Origin: JAUZRW01 sp964549915
GTDB lineage: Bacteria; Chloroflexota; Anaerolineae; Aggregatilineales; Phototrophicaceae
Length of the DNA: 64,000 nucleotides
Direction: 5' to 3'
NCBI GenBank assembly: GCA_964549915.1
Contig: CAZJWX010000015.1
Location: 4,341 to 68,340, forward strand
The notes below the pieces were generated by a model that was given only the letters and a program-made list of their open reading frames with translations, made no database searches and was not told the DNA's origin. Position 1 is the first letter of the stretch, and the number at the start of each line of letters is the position of its first letter. Shown in pieces: positions 24,738 through 34,578 of this stretch. The position numbers and the translations under genes were made by a program.

Positions 24738-25940
24738 TCACACATACCCCTGCACGATTTGCATCAACTGGCGGGCGCGATGGCGATAGGTATGCTGCTT
24801 CAGCAAACGCTCGTGCGCGGCCTGGGCGATGGCTTCGCGTTCGGAGTCGTGCGCGAGCAAGTAGCGATAGCGCTCCAGCGCCTCGTCGCCGGATTCCACG
24901 ACGATGATCTCTTTCCCCGGCTCGAACCATTCCTCAATGCCGTTGTACGGGTTGGCGATCATGCAGGCACGCATCGCCGCCAGTTCAAACGGGCGCAGGG
25001 ACGAGGAGCCGTACAGGGTTGCGTGTGCGCCCCGCGTGATGACCAGGTTCAATTTGCTGCGGCAGACGTATTCGCGCAACTTACTGAAGCTGAGGTACGG
25101 CAGTTCCTGAACTTCGCGGGGCAGTCCCAGGTTCTTACCGCGCACCGCAAAACGCGCCGCAGGCATGGCCTGCGCTGGCTCCGTAATCATGGCGTCGATC
25201 CACTCCGCGCGGTATTCGCGCCCATGCCCGAAGAAGAAGGCATCCACATCTTGCCCCGGCACTGGAATCGGTGCGTACACATCCGGGTCTGCGCCGTACC
25301 AGACGGTATGGGCTGCCTTCGCGCCCAATTCCAGCAGGAGTTTCTCGCCCCCGGTGCTGTTGCTGATGAAGGCCGCGTACTCGGTCACATCCGCTCCCGG
25401 GTAGATGCGGAAGCCGCTGGCGAAGCCCTTCATATTCGGCAGGCTGGCGGGAACGTCGCCGTCGAAATACAGCACCGGGATGCTGTGCTTCTCCTGAAGT
25501 GCACGCGGCACACCCGCCAGGTGATTCAGCGGCACAGTGAGGAAGAGCACGGCATCAATATCTGGTTCGCGGGTCAGCAGTTCGTCCAGGTGGCGCTGCC
25601 ACAGAGGGGCGATGATCGTCTGCGCCGTCTGGCGGACGAGCTTATCCGAAGTGGATTCGGTCTCTTCCGTCTCAGCCTGCTGGTCGTAGGTCATCTGCAC
25701 CTGGGACGGCGGTGCGAGGCGGCGCAGGATGCCGCGTGCGGCCTGGAAGGTATCCCCGTAGAACTTCGCCGGGTTCGGCGCTGCCCGCCACCAGAGCGAT
25801 TCAATCGCAGGTCCCTGGTAGGGCGTGGCGATGACCTCGACGCCTTCTTCATAGAGGGCTTTGAGCAGTTGCCACCAGGCCGGGGTGGCGCTGAAGGGTT
25901 GGGTTAAATCCAGCGATGAGACGACGACCAGCAATTTCAC
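24738..25940 (-). CDS. CgeB-like glycosyltransferase, 400 aa
   Basis: N-terminal Rossmann start VKLLVVVSSLDLTQPFSATPAWWQLLKAL, and a C-terminal half with YLSFSKLREYVCRSKLNLVITRGAH and SSLRPFELAAMRACMIANPYNGIEEWFEPGKE, the pattern of the CgeB/YkvP-type GT-B glycosyltransferases, in which a glutamate in RPFE-type motifs contacts the sugar nucleotide. GTG at 25940 is chosen because AAAGGA lies about 11 bases upstream; the frame extends to 25982 without a ribosome site. The middle (EETESTSDKLV) is a flexible linker. Donor and acceptor are unknown. Confidence 0.78.
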   Translation of the reverse strand: MKLLVVVSSLDLTQPFSATPAWWQLLKALYEEGVEVIATPYQGPAIESLWWRAAPNPAKFYGDTFQAARGILRRLAPPSQVQMTYDQQAETEETESTSDKLVRQTAQTIIAPLWQRHLDELLTREPDIDAVLFLTVPLNHLAGVPRALQEKHSIPVLYFDGDVPASLPNMKGFASGFRIYPGADVTEYAAFISNSTGGEKLLLELGAKAAHTVWYGADPDVYAPIPVPGQDVDAFFFGHGREYRAEWIDAMITEPAQAMPAARFAVRGKNLGLPREVQELPYLSFSKLREYVCRSKLNLVITRGAHATLYGSSSLRPFELAAMRACMIANPYNGIEEWFEPGKEIIVVESGDEALERYRYLLAHDSEREAIAQAAHERLLKQHTYRHRARQLMQIVQGYV

Positions 25941-26177
25941 GAGATCCGGTTCCTTTTGAACAGCAGCAAATCCCCTCCACACAATCCCTCCTCCATTGCA
26001 ATGGGGTGCGATGGGACGGGCAGGTTCGGCAGCGATGGGGACAGAATGACCACAGCAATTCTCGTTACGACGCGCCGAGTATAGAGCGCTGATTGCCCCC
26101 CTGCCAGCCTGGATTCGCGTAACCGTCGCTTGTCCACCGCCATCATCCTGCCCTGTTGCGCCTTGTTTCGGGCATGC

Positions 26178-26183
26178 TATAAT
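26178..26183 (+). promoter_or_regulatory. Extended -10 promoter of LysM surface protein gene
   Basis: TGC-TATAAT is a consensus extended -10 box (TATAAT at 26178-26183). A weak TTGCGC lies at the -35 distance. The leader to ATG at 26236 would be about 46 bases. Confidence 0.55.
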
Positions 26184-26235
26184 CGCGCCCGCGTTACGGG
26201 AAAATTAAACCGGACGATTACGGAGATAGCACTGG

Positions 26236-27882
26236 ATGGCTGGAAAACAAATCTTCATCGGCTGCATGGGGCTGATGCTTGTCTTGTTGTGGAGCGTCAT
26301 GCCGCAGACGGCGGTGTGGGCGCAGGATGATAATCTATTGACCAATGGCAGCTTCGACGAACCGGGGCAGTACCAACCCGCTGGACGCGGCGATTTCACC
26401 TTCGCCCCCGGTTGGAGCGGCTGGTACACCAATTCGCCCAGCACAGAAAGCTGGATGAATCTCGACCCGATTGCCTACCCGCATACAGCCGATTTCCGCT
26501 ATGACGGCAACGCCTCGCAGAATGTCGGGCGTGGCGATGCAACGTTCACAGCGGCGGCTTTCCAGGTCGTTGATGGCATCGCCGAAGGGACGACTCTGCG
26601 TGCGTCGGCCTGGGTGCTGCAAGACAATGATGAGGGCAACGGCGCTCGCACACGGATCGGCATCGGCAGCAATGTCGGCGGCAACCCGCTGGCAGCGCAA
26701 ATCGAGTGGTCGCCCTGGCTGCGTGCCATCGATTCCTGGCAGCAGATCACGGTAGAAGCGACTGTCCCGGCGGGCAGCGTGACTGTCTTCATCTATTCCA
26801 CGCAAGATTCGCCCAACCCCGGCAACCAGAATTACTATGATCAGGCTGAACTGGTCGTCGTCGGGCAGGGGCAGGAAGTCAATGTGGGGGATACGGCGAC
26901 TCCGGCAGTTCCGCCGACCAACACGCCGCCGCCCTTCGCGCCCTTTGTCAATCCGCAAGAGCCAGATGAAAGCGGTCGCATCGAACATACCGTACGCTCT
27001 GGCGACACGCTGGCGGCAATTGCCGTTGCCTATGGCGTGTCTGTGGATGAGATTCGCCAGTTGAACAACCTCAGCAGCGACATCCTGCAACTGGGGCAAG
27101 TGCTGTTGATCCAGGAAGCCAGCCCGGATTCTGGCGATGAATCCGGACAGGGTGGCGGGGGCGGTGAAGCCGAAGAAACCGAGGCCGTGACCGATGCGTC
27201 CGCAGAAGAATCCGCAGAGAGCAGCGAGAGCGGCGGATTCGCATCACCTACGCCGACCCTGACGCCGCAGGAAGTGGCGCAGGAGCCGACCGCCACCGCC
27301 ACGCCCGATGTGACGGCTACCCCAACGCCGATTCCGGCGACTCCCACGATTGCGCCGACGGCCCCGGTAGAAGAGGGCGAAGAGGCTGACCCGCTGGAAA
27401 TTGCATCGGGCGTGTGCGTGTTGATGTTCGAAGACGACAATCAGAACGCGGTGCAGGAGCCGGGGGAAGAGCTGCTGGCGGGCGGTTTGATTACCATCGA
27501 AGACAGCACCGGAGCGCAGGAGACCTACACCACCGATGGCGAACAGGAGCCATTCTGCTTCGCGGAACTGGCGGCGGGGACGTATGATGTTTCAGCGCAA
27601 GCTCCCGCAGGGTACGGGCTGGTGAACAGCGCATCGCTGGTAGTCAACATGCAGGCCGGGCAGCAGTTCACGCTGCGCTTTGCGGCTGCGGAAGGGCTGG
27701 AAGTGGCGCAGGCTCCCACGCCGGATAACGACGTAATGGACGCCGAGCCGGAAATCGTCGAGGAAGCGCCGCAGGATAGCGGTAATTCGCTGCGCAACAT
27801 CGCAGGCGTGATCGTGATGGCGCTGGCAGGTGTCGTGCTGCTGGGTGGCATCGGCGTCGCTGTGCTGGTGGGACGGCGCTGA
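26236..27882 (+). CDS. Membrane-anchored surface protein with LysM and SdrD-B-like domains, 548 aa
   Basis: Signal peptide (1-29, ending VWAQ), a jelly-roll-like carbohydrate-binding domain (about 32-210, LLTNGSFDEPG...YYDQAELVVVG), one LysM (about 252-298, HTVRSGDTLAAIAVAYGVSVDEIRQLN) that binds N-acetylglucosamine polymers, an acidic Gly/Ser linker, a TPT-rich stalk, a SdrD-B-like beta domain (about 393-490, VCVLMFEDDNQNAVQEPGEE) and a C-terminal helix ending VGRR as anchor. It probably tethers peptidoglycan or glycan to the membrane. It is followed by a smaller protein with the same SdrD-B-like domain and anchor. Confidence 0.88.
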   Translation: MAGKQIFIGCMGLMLVLLWSVMPQTAVWAQDDNLLTNGSFDEPGQYQPAGRGDFTFAPGWSGWYTNSPSTESWMNLDPIAYPHTADFRYDGNASQNVGRGDATFTAAAFQVVDGIAEGTTLRASAWVLQDNDEGNGARTRIGIGSNVGGNPLAAQIEWSPWLRAIDSWQQITVEATVPAGSVTVFIYSTQDSPNPGNQNYYDQAELVVVGQGQEVNVGDTATPAVPPTNTPPPFAPFVNPQEPDESGRIEHTVRSGDTLAAIAVAYGVSVDEIRQLNNLSSDILQLGQVLLIQEASPDSGDESGQGGGGGEAEETEAVTDASAEESAESSESGGFASPTPTLTPQEVAQEPTATATPDVTATPTPIPATPTIAPTAPVEEGEEADPLEIASGVCVLMFEDDNQNAVQEPGEELLAGGLITIEDSTGAQETYTTDGEQEPFCFAELAAGTYDVSAQAPAGYGLVNSASLVVNMQAGQQFTLRFAAAEGLEVAQAPTPDNDVMDAEPEIVEEAPQDSGNSLRNIAGVIVMALAGVVLLGGIGVAVLVGRR

Positions 27883-28142
27883 GCCGTCCATCATGCGGGC
27901 AAACATGGGGTCAAAACCCGTTCATCGCCCATTTGCAGTCTATCGATCTGTAGCACGGTTTGCAGCCCGTTCGGAGTTTGATGCGGAGCAACGCTCCCCC
28001 GCTGACGCTCGCTGTGCCAGGGGACACTCATTTCCCCTTACGAAATGCACGGAAGCCAGGGGGCAAGCGCAAAAAACCCGTGCCCGATGCACATCATTTG
28101 CCGGATTGTCCATACCACGAATCAACCGGGGAGACACAAAAA

Positions 28143-28952
28143 ATGACCCGTACTACGTATCGCTGGTTCTGGATCGCGTGCAGCCTGATTTGCTTCGCCC
28201 TGCCTGCTCTGGCGCAGACGGGCGGCGGGCAGGTTTGCGTGCGTGCCTTTGAAGACCGCAACGCCAACGGCTTGCAGGATGCCAACGAACCGCGCATCAC
28301 ACGCGGGATCAATGTGACGTTGGCGGACGAGCAGAATATCATCGTGGCCAGCGGACTCATGGAAGAATCGCCGACGGCGGCCTCTGGCACGTACTGCTTC
28401 CAGCGCCTGGAGCCAGGGCAGTACCGCCTGCGCGTTCGCAGTGCTGATTACAGCGCCACCACACCGACCGAATTCCTGACTGCCCTGAGTGGGACGGATG
28501 TGCAGGTCTTCGAGTATGGCGGGCAGTTGATCCCTGCCGAGGAAGCGCCCGTCACCGGTACAGAGCCGGATTTCACGCTCAGCGAAGCGGAACAGCGTGG
28601 TTTGCTCACGCGCCTGGTGCTTTCCGGCGGTGGGGCGCTGCTGGTGATGGCGGCGATGAGCGTTGTAGGCGCGATCATCTATTTCCTGTTCGCACGCCGC
28701 AGCCCGGCACAGGTTCCCTACAGCACCGGAACCATGCCGCAGGTGGGTGTGCCCCCCAGCACGGGGGCGATGCCTCCGGTAGCGGGTGGCCCCGGATACG
28801 GCGCAGTGACTCCCGCGACCAACCGCCCGCAGATGCCGATGGACGACGGCACGGACATCCCGCAGCGGCCACCCAGCGGCGAGACCCCGCCTGTAGAAGA
28901 CGATTTCGACTTCGACGATCCCTTCGATTCACCCGATGATCGCCAGGGTTGA
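28143..28952 (+). CDS. Membrane-anchored SdrD-B-like protein, 269 aa
   Basis: Signal peptide (1-24, ALAQ), one SdrD-B-like domain (VCVRAFEDRNANGLQDANEPRI...GTYCFQRLEPGQYRLRV), an anchor helix near residues 160-182 (LLTRLVLSGGGALLVMAAMSVVGAII), then a cytoplasmic Pro/Gly-rich, acidic tail. The tail has repeats of the PxSTGxMPxVG kind. ATG at 28143 follows GGGGAG; the longer upstream frame is unsupported. It is separated by 15 bases from the GT2 gene, so the two are probably co-transcribed. It shares its beta domain with the preceding gene, a likely duplication. Confidence 0.82.
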   Translation: MTRTTYRWFWIACSLICFALPALAQTGGGQVCVRAFEDRNANGLQDANEPRITRGINVTLADEQNIIVASGLMEESPTAASGTYCFQRLEPGQYRLRVRSADYSATTPTEFLTALSGTDVQVFEYGGQLIPAEEAPVTGTEPDFTLSEAEQRGLLTRLVLSGGGALLVMAAMSVVGAIIYFLFARRSPAQVPYSTGTMPQVGVPPSTGAMPPVAGGPGYGAVTPATNRPQMPMDDGTDIPQRPPSGETPPVEDDFDFDDPFDSPDDRQG

Positions 28953-28967
28953 GCCGCGCCGCGCATC

Positions 28968-30500
28968 ATGCTCGTCACGCTCGGAACAACGCTCGCGACA
29001 CTCTACCTGCTCTGCGCCCTCTGCCTGCTGATCTACACCAGCGGGCATGGGGTGCTGCTCTGGCAGCGGCTGCGGCGCAAACCCGCCCCAATCTCCACGG
29101 AAGATGACATCGCTGTAGGGGGGCGGCCTGCTGCGTCCCCGGATGCGCGGGTCGGGTGGCGAAGCCCGACGTTCCCCATCGTCACCGTACAACTGCCCAT
29201 CTACAACGAGCAACATGTCGTGCTGCGCCTGCTGGATGCCGTCGCCGCGCTGGATTATCCGCCGGAAAAATTGCGCGTGCAGGTGCTGAATGACAGCAGC
29301 GACCACACCACGAGCTTGATCGCCCGGCATATCCGCCGTCTGCCGCCCCAACTTCAGGTCGAGCACATCCGGCGACCGACCCGCAGCGGGTACAAGGCCG
29401 GGGCGCTGGCGCATGGCCTCGCCCGGACGGATGCATCCTTCGTGGCGATCTTCGATGCGGATTTCGTGCCCGCGCCGGATTTTCTGCGGCGCACCCTGCC
29501 TCATCTGCTGGCGGATGAGTCCCTCGGTGTGGTGCAGACGCGCTGGGGGCACCTGAACCGCACCGCCAACCCGTTGACGCAGGCGCAGGCGCTCTCGATT
29601 GATGCACACTTCTTGATCGAACAGGCGGGGCGCGACGCGGCGGGCTGGCCCCTGCCCTTCAACGGGACGGGGGGCATCTGGCGTGTGCAGACCATTCGCG
29701 ATGCCGGAGGTTGGTCATCCGCCACGCTGACCGAAGACCTCGACCTGAGTATGCGTGCACAGCTTCGGGGCTGGCGTGCCCTGCTGCTGCCCGATGTGGT
29801 CGTGCCGGGGGAACTTCCGCCGCAGTTAGCCGCCTACCGCCTCCAGCAAGGGCGTTGGGCGCAGGGCAGTTCGCAGAATTTGCGGCGTCTGCTGCTCCCA
29901 CTCTGGAAATCCCCCCTGACTCTTCCGGCGAAAGTCATGGCCTCGCACTATCTGGCGCAGTACCTGCCGCAGTTGTGGATGCTGCTCTTGCTCTTGCTGG
30001 CGCCGCCGCTGCTCCTGCTGGACGCGCTGCCTGTGCTGCCGCTGGCCCCGCTGGGCTTCATCAGCCTGATCCCGCCGCTGCTGTATGTCGTCAGTCAGCG
30101 GATGCAGGGCGCGGGCTGGCTGCAACGGCTGACGGCCTTTCCCATGCTCCTCTTGCTCGGCACGGGATTGATCGCCCGCAATTCCGGAGCGGTGCTGCGC
30201 GGCCTCTTCCGCACGCAGGATGAAGTCCCCTTCCTGCGCACGCCCAAATTCGCCGAGGAATGGCAGGTCAGCGCCTATGCGCTGCCATCGCATCCCCCGC
30301 TGCTGGAACTCGTCTTCGCTGCCTACGCCCTCTGGGGGATCGCCCTCGCGGCGCAAACTGCCCCGGCGTTGATCCCGTACCTGCTGCTGCACGTTGTATC
30401 GTTCTGCACGGTTGCCGCCTGGGAATGGCGCGAAGCGCGGCGGGTGCAGCGCCAGCAAGAGAATGCACCACGTCTGCTCGCCGAGAGCGGCAACGATTGA
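28968..30500 (+). CDS. Processive family 2 glycosyltransferase (cellulose-synthase-like), 510 aa
   Basis: One N-terminal helix, a cytoplasmic GT-A catalytic domain and four or five C-terminal helices. The processive-GT2 motifs are present in order: QLPIYNE, LNDSSDHT, FDADF (DxD-like), TEDLDLS and QQGRWAQGS (Q-x-x-R-W). It should polymerise or transfer sugars to lipid or polysaccharide across the cytoplasmic membrane. There is no PilZ domain. It lies directly behind the SdrD-B-like gene. The first ATG follows the previous stop by 15 bases; product sugar is unknown. Confidence 0.9.
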   Translation: MLVTLGTTLATLYLLCALCLLIYTSGHGVLLWQRLRRKPAPISTEDDIAVGGRPAASPDARVGWRSPTFPIVTVQLPIYNEQHVVLRLLDAVAALDYPPEKLRVQVLNDSSDHTTSLIARHIRRLPPQLQVEHIRRPTRSGYKAGALAHGLARTDASFVAIFDADFVPAPDFLRRTLPHLLADESLGVVQTRWGHLNRTANPLTQAQALSIDAHFLIEQAGRDAAGWPLPFNGTGGIWRVQTIRDAGGWSSATLTEDLDLSMRAQLRGWRALLLPDVVVPGELPPQLAAYRLQQGRWAQGSSQNLRRLLLPLWKSPLTLPAKVMASHYLAQYLPQLWMLLLLLLAPPLLLLDALPVLPLAPLGFISLIPPLLYVVSQRMQGAGWLQRLTAFPMLLLLGTGLIARNSGAVLRGLFRTQDEVPFLRTPKFAEEWQVSAYALPSHPPLLELVFAAYALWGIALAAQTAPALIPYLLLHVVSFCTVAAWEWREARRVQRQQENAPRLLAESGND

Positions 30501-30637
30501 AGTCGGATTCCCCCTGCGGTCATTACGACTTTTTTGCAGCGTTTTACACCCTGTTTGCATCGGTCACACAGTCTGAAAACACAACGCCCCTAGTCTGTTG
30601 GAAGATGTATACACATGACCGAGAGAGGATGAACCAG

Positions 30638-31942
30638 ATGACATTCAAGCGATTTGTGACCGTTTTCGTCCTGATGGCTGCCCTGGCTGCCATCGTACCC
30701 GCTGCCCTGGCCCAGGAAGTGCAGACCGAGACCATCACCGAAGAAGCGATCAACGAGAGTTATCGCATTACCAACCCGTACCGTGACCAGCTCAGCGGCC
30801 TCTATGTCGATTTGCAGCCCGGTCAGGCTGTCCTCACCGGCACCTACACCAGCACCCAATCCGGCGAAAGTTGGGCCTTCAGCATCACCTATGTGCCCGG
30901 CGTCGTTGCGGGCGATGTGCAGTGGATGGTGACCGAAGCGCTCGTCAACGGCGCACCTGCCAATCAGGAGCAGCTCGACGCGCTGAACGAAGCCATCAGC
31001 AACAGTTGGGTTGCCTGGTGGCGCGGTCGCACGGATCGCCGGAACGTCCAGAGCGTCAGCATCAGCGACACGGAAGTGACCTACACCTATACAGTTGATC
31101 CGCGTGAAGGCGGCGCTGATTACAGCTTCGAGGACGGCGTGTTGACCGGTGTGCTCACAGAAGCCCAACTCAACAACAGCTATCGTGTGACCAATCCCTA
31201 CCGTGACTCCGTGAACAACATCGTCGTTGACTTGCAACCGGGACAGGTGTGGGTCAGCGCGGATATGGTCTTCGGCGATGGCAGCACCGGGCAGGTTGTC
31301 ACGACCTATGCCCCCGCCGTCGTTGACGGCGACATCGATTGGGTCGTGGTCAATGTGACTGTCAACGGGCAGCCCGCCACCGCGGAGCAACTGGAGACCA
31401 TCAACCAGCGCCTGAACAACACCTGGCTGAGCTGGTGGCAGGGGCGCATCGAGCGCGGCAACGTGACCAGCCTGGTCATCACCGACAGCGACCTGACCTA
31501 CACCCTGGAATTGGGCGGCGGTCGCCAGGTGTCGGAAGGCGTGGATGTAGATGTCGAAGACGGCGCACTGAACCTGAGCATCACCGAGCAGGCCATCAAC
31601 GACAGCTACCGCTTCACCAATCCGGCTCGCCAGACCGTGAGCGATGTCTTCGTCGATTTGCAGCCGGGGCAGGTCTTTATCAGCGCGACGTTCACGCCGC
31701 GACGTGGGGACGCCTTCACTGCCACCGTGACGCTGGTGCCTTCCTTGAGCGATGGCGATGTCACCTGGACGACGACCAGTGTCACCGTCAACGGGCAACC
31801 CGCTACGGATAGCCAGTTGGCGCAGATCAACACGGCGCTGGTGAATAGCTGGGCTGCCTGGTGGCAGGCACGCATCGAACGCGGCACCGTCACCAGTGTG
31901 TCCGTCACGGATAGCGAAATCCTCTACACGCTGACACGATGA
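30638..31942 (+). CDS. Secreted protein of three tandem copies of an unknown domain, 434 aa
   Basis: Signal peptide ends AALAQ (about residue 26). The rest is three copies of a domain of about 130 residues. Each begins ITE/LTE-x-x-(I/L)-N-(E/N/D)-SYR-x-TNP, continues with VDLQPGQ, has a strand pair near VNG-x-PA, a tryptophan-rich segment (NSWVAWWRGR, NTWLSWWQGR, NSWAAWWQAR) and ends with (V/I)-(T/S)-D-x-(E/D)-(V/L/I)-x-YT. I do not recognise the family. It has no anchor. ATG at 30638 has GAGAGG nine bases upstream; ATG at 30629 is possible. Tryptophan-rich modules suggest ligand or glycan contact (inference). Confidence 0.85.
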   Translation: MTFKRFVTVFVLMAALAAIVPAALAQEVQTETITEEAINESYRITNPYRDQLSGLYVDLQPGQAVLTGTYTSTQSGESWAFSITYVPGVVAGDVQWMVTEALVNGAPANQEQLDALNEAISNSWVAWWRGRTDRRNVQSVSISDTEVTYTYTVDPREGGADYSFEDGVLTGVLTEAQLNNSYRVTNPYRDSVNNIVVDLQPGQVWVSADMVFGDGSTGQVVTTYAPAVVDGDIDWVVVNVTVNGQPATAEQLETINQRLNNTWLSWWQGRIERGNVTSLVITDSDLTYTLELGGGRQVSEGVDVDVEDGALNLSITEQAINDSYRFTNPARQTVSDVFVDLQPGQVFISATFTPRRGDAFTATVTLVPSLSDGDVTWTTTSVTVNGQPATDSQLAQINTALVNSWAAWWQARIERGTVTSVSVTDSEILYTLTR

Positions 31943-32113
31943 CCGGACGCCATTGCACCGGGGGCGGCTCGCGAGCCGTCCCCTTTTTGCGTTTCTCATG
32001 CTGTTCATATTGCGCTCGACAGCCCAATCACCGCAGCGGCTGTGGTATCATACGCATTCCGAATCACGCGCTCAGCGAAGCGCGACGAAAAGCGAACGAA
32101 CAGCGCCCATCTG

Positions 32114-33322
32114 ATGCACATTGACCACCTTTCTCTGACCAATTTTCGCAATTATGCGCGGCTGGAACTCTCCCTGCCGCAGAAACCCGTCGTGCTGCAC
32201 GGCGACAACGCCCAGGGCAAAACTAGCCTGCTGGAAGCGATTTACTACCTCGCTACCTCGCGCTCGCCCTATACCAGCAGCGACCGCCAGTTGATCCACT
32301 GGCGCACGGAAGGCGATCCGCTGCCCTTCGCTCGCATGGTGGCGGAATTCAGCAACCGCCAGAGCCTCTTGCAGCGCCTGGAAATCACATTGCTGCTGGA
32401 TATGAGCACGGGGTCGCCGCGCTTCAAGAAGAACATCAAGCTGAATAACGTCGAGAAGCGCGTGATGGATGTCGTCAGCCTGCTGACGGTGGTGCTCTTC
32501 TTGCCGCAGGATTTGTCCCTGGTGGAAGGCGCTCCCGCAGATCGGCGGCGCTTCATGGATACGACGTTGACGCAGGTCAATCGCGCTTATGTGCAGGCGC
32601 TGGATACATACGAGAAGACGCTACCGCAGCGCAATGCCCTCTTACGCCGCATCGCGGAAAAGCGTGCCGCCGCCGCCGAATTGTCGTATTGGGATGAGCA
32701 AATCTCACAGGCCGGGGCGCTTCTGATTGCCGAACGACAGCGCTTTCTGCGGGAACTGGAACGCCGCGCCCAGTCCAATCACCACGACCTGACCGGAGGC
32801 CGCGAGACGCTCACCTTGCAATATCAGCCCAGTTTCCTGCCGACGGTACAGGGCAGCGGTCAGCGCTCCTTCGATGTGTTGGGGCTGGATTTACACCGCG
32901 AGTTGACTGCTGAGGCCATTCAGCCGCAGTTCGCAGCCCAGCTACAGGCCGAACAGCGGATGTCGATTGAGCGCGGCGCGACGCTCTCTGGCCCCCACCG
33001 CGACGAACTCCGCCTGCTGATCAACGGGCGCGACTGCGGTCTCTACGGCAGTCGTGGGCAGGCACGCACGGCGGTGATGGCGCTGAAGCTGGCGGAACTG
33101 GAATGGATGCACGATCATCTGGGCGAGTGGCCGATTCTGCTGCTGGATGAGGTCGTCGCCGAATTGGATCGCAGCCGCCGCGCCTATTTGCTGGATCGGC
33201 TGACGGATGCCGCGCAGACGCTCGTCACCACCACCGAACTGGAGATTTTCAGCGAGGAATTCCTGGGGCGCGCCGCCCTCCTGCGCATCGAAGCCGGGCA
33301 AATTGCCGAGAGCAGTGGATGA
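32114..33322 (+). CDS. recF: DNA replication and repair protein RecF
   Basis: SMC-like ATPase that loads RecA at gaps via RecFOR. HIDHLSLTNFRNYARLEL is the canonical N-terminus; Walker A HGDNAQGKTSLLEA (residues about 29-42), signature LSGPHRDEL and Walker B ILLLDEVVAELD are intact. ATG at 32114 is chosen from the alignment with RecF N-termini, since the frame extends 24 codons further upstream. It is 402 aa, a usual length. Not linked to dnaA, dnaN or gyrB in this window, unlike many bacteria. Confidence 0.97.
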   Translation: MHIDHLSLTNFRNYARLELSLPQKPVVLHGDNAQGKTSLLEAIYYLATSRSPYTSSDRQLIHWRTEGDPLPFARMVAEFSNRQSLLQRLEITLLLDMSTGSPRFKKNIKLNNVEKRVMDVVSLLTVVLFLPQDLSLVEGAPADRRRFMDTTLTQVNRAYVQALDTYEKTLPQRNALLRRIAEKRAAAAELSYWDEQISQAGALLIAERQRFLRELERRAQSNHHDLTGGRETLTLQYQPSFLPTVQGSGQRSFDVLGLDLHRELTAEAIQPQFAAQLQAEQRMSIERGATLSGPHRDELRLLINGRDCGLYGSRGQARTAVMALKLAELEWMHDHLGEWPILLLDEVVAELDRSRRAYLLDRLTDAAQTLVTTTELEIFSEEFLGRAALLRIEAGQIAESSG

Positions 33323-33444
33323 GAAGGGCGGGTCTTGCGTACCGAAGTGCCGAGAAGCGTCCCATTCGGTGAATCATCTCACCAACAGGGCCGCCTCTAC
33401 GGTTGTGCGAGCACCAGCCAGCGGCACAGATGCATATGTCGCAC

Positions 33445-34245
33445 CTACGGTGCTTCGGTGACCTCTGGCGTCGCTTCCGGCGTGATCTCCGCCGAGGGCG
33501 TCTGCGCCAGAATGGCGGAGCGTGTGGCTTCGAATTCTTCCTGCGAGACGATCACCTCATCAATACGGATGTTGACGCTATCCAGGATCGCCTGCATCTC
33601 GGCGCGCGCGGGTGATTCTGCCGCCTGCTCCGGATCAATGTAGACGTAGAAGGCGAAATTAACTTCTTCCTGCATCAGCGCCGCAAACCAACCGCTGGTA
33701 TCCGGTTGGTCACCAGGGCAGTTTGTGGCGCTGAAGGTCGCGCCCTGGGCGATTTCCTCGCCGATGGTGTATTCGGTCTGGGGCTGCACGTTCACCTCGC
33801 AGGACGGATCGAAGATGATCAGGCGCAGCAGGCGCAGCCCATCCAGGAAGGCGGCGCGTTCCGGCGTTTCCATCGCGAAGGGGTTGATGACGCTGTCGTG
33901 CCCCCAGGCCAGGATCAACCAGCCTGTGCCCCCGGTCACTGGCCCCGTGTAGACTGCCACCAGCGCTGTTTGCACGCTGCCGTCAATATCGCGGAAGGCC
34001 AGGGTGTCGTAGCCCACCAGCCAATCGTCGGGCAGGGTGATGTCGATGGGTGGCTCGATGGCAATATTCAAGAGCGGATCGAGCGGGACGGGTGTAGGGG
34101 TCGGCCCGCCGGGGGTCATCGTCTCCAGCGGAATTCCCGCAGTCGGCGTCGGTGCCGGGGGCGTCTCATCCTGGGCAGCGGCGCTGATGGCGAACCACAG
34201 CAGCAGCACGCTCCCCAGGAGCAAAATTCCAGGCCAGTGTTTCAT
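33445..34245 (-). CDS. Secreted hypothetical protein with Thr/Pro stalk, 266 aa
   Basis: Signal peptide (MKHWPGILLLGSVLLLWFA to AAAQ) followed by a short TPTPTAG linker, a globular domain of about 190 residues and a tail rich in TPEATPE. The domain contains two cysteines (FDPSCEVN and SATNCPGD) that may form a disulfide, and a WLVGYDTLAF strand near its start. No family recognised. ATG at 34245 sets the signal peptide at the N-terminus, so the 13-codon upstream extension is dropped. It converges with recF. Confidence 0.75.
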   Translation of the reverse strand: MKHWPGILLLGSVLLLWFAISAAAQDETPPAPTPTAGIPLETMTPGGPTPTPVPLDPLLNIAIEPPIDITLPDDWLVGYDTLAFRDIDGSVQTALVAVYTGPVTGGTGWLILAWGHDSVINPFAMETPERAAFLDGLRLLRLIIFDPSCEVNVQPQTEYTIGEEIAQGATFSATNCPGDQPDTSGWFAALMQEEVNFAFYVYIDPEQAAESPARAEMQAILDSVNIRIDEVIVSQEEFEATRSAILAQTPSAEITPEATPEVTEAP

Positions 34246-34578
34246 GGGCGCTTCTCTCTCCAGGCGTGATGCGGACAAGTACACCGTGATTATGCGGCAG
34301 GAGCCTGCATCCGTGAATAGCCTGGATGGGGGAGCCGCGCCCTACAGGCCGTCCTGCCCCTCTCTCCGAAGGCGATGGCCGAACACGTGATGACCCTGGT
34401 CACGCATGGGACATTCCACGCGCTGGGGTTGGAGGTGTGGAACCAGCCACAACCGATTCTGACCGATTCAGAATGAAACTAGAACAGCACTCTATCACGC
34501 AGGTGGGTGGGACATAAACTATTCTTTACGTTCCTGTGCTATCGTTACCCTAGACGGCGAAGCGCGAGGGTACAGATT
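34246..34578. other. Divergent intergenic region, 333 bases
   Basis: It separates the minus-strand secreted protein from the pentapeptide gene, so it should hold both promoters, but I cannot place either with confidence. An open stretch of about 50 codons ending at the TGA near 34476 (containing MTLVTHGTFHALG) has no start signal and no recognisable family; it may be a gene relic or chance. Confidence 0.35.
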
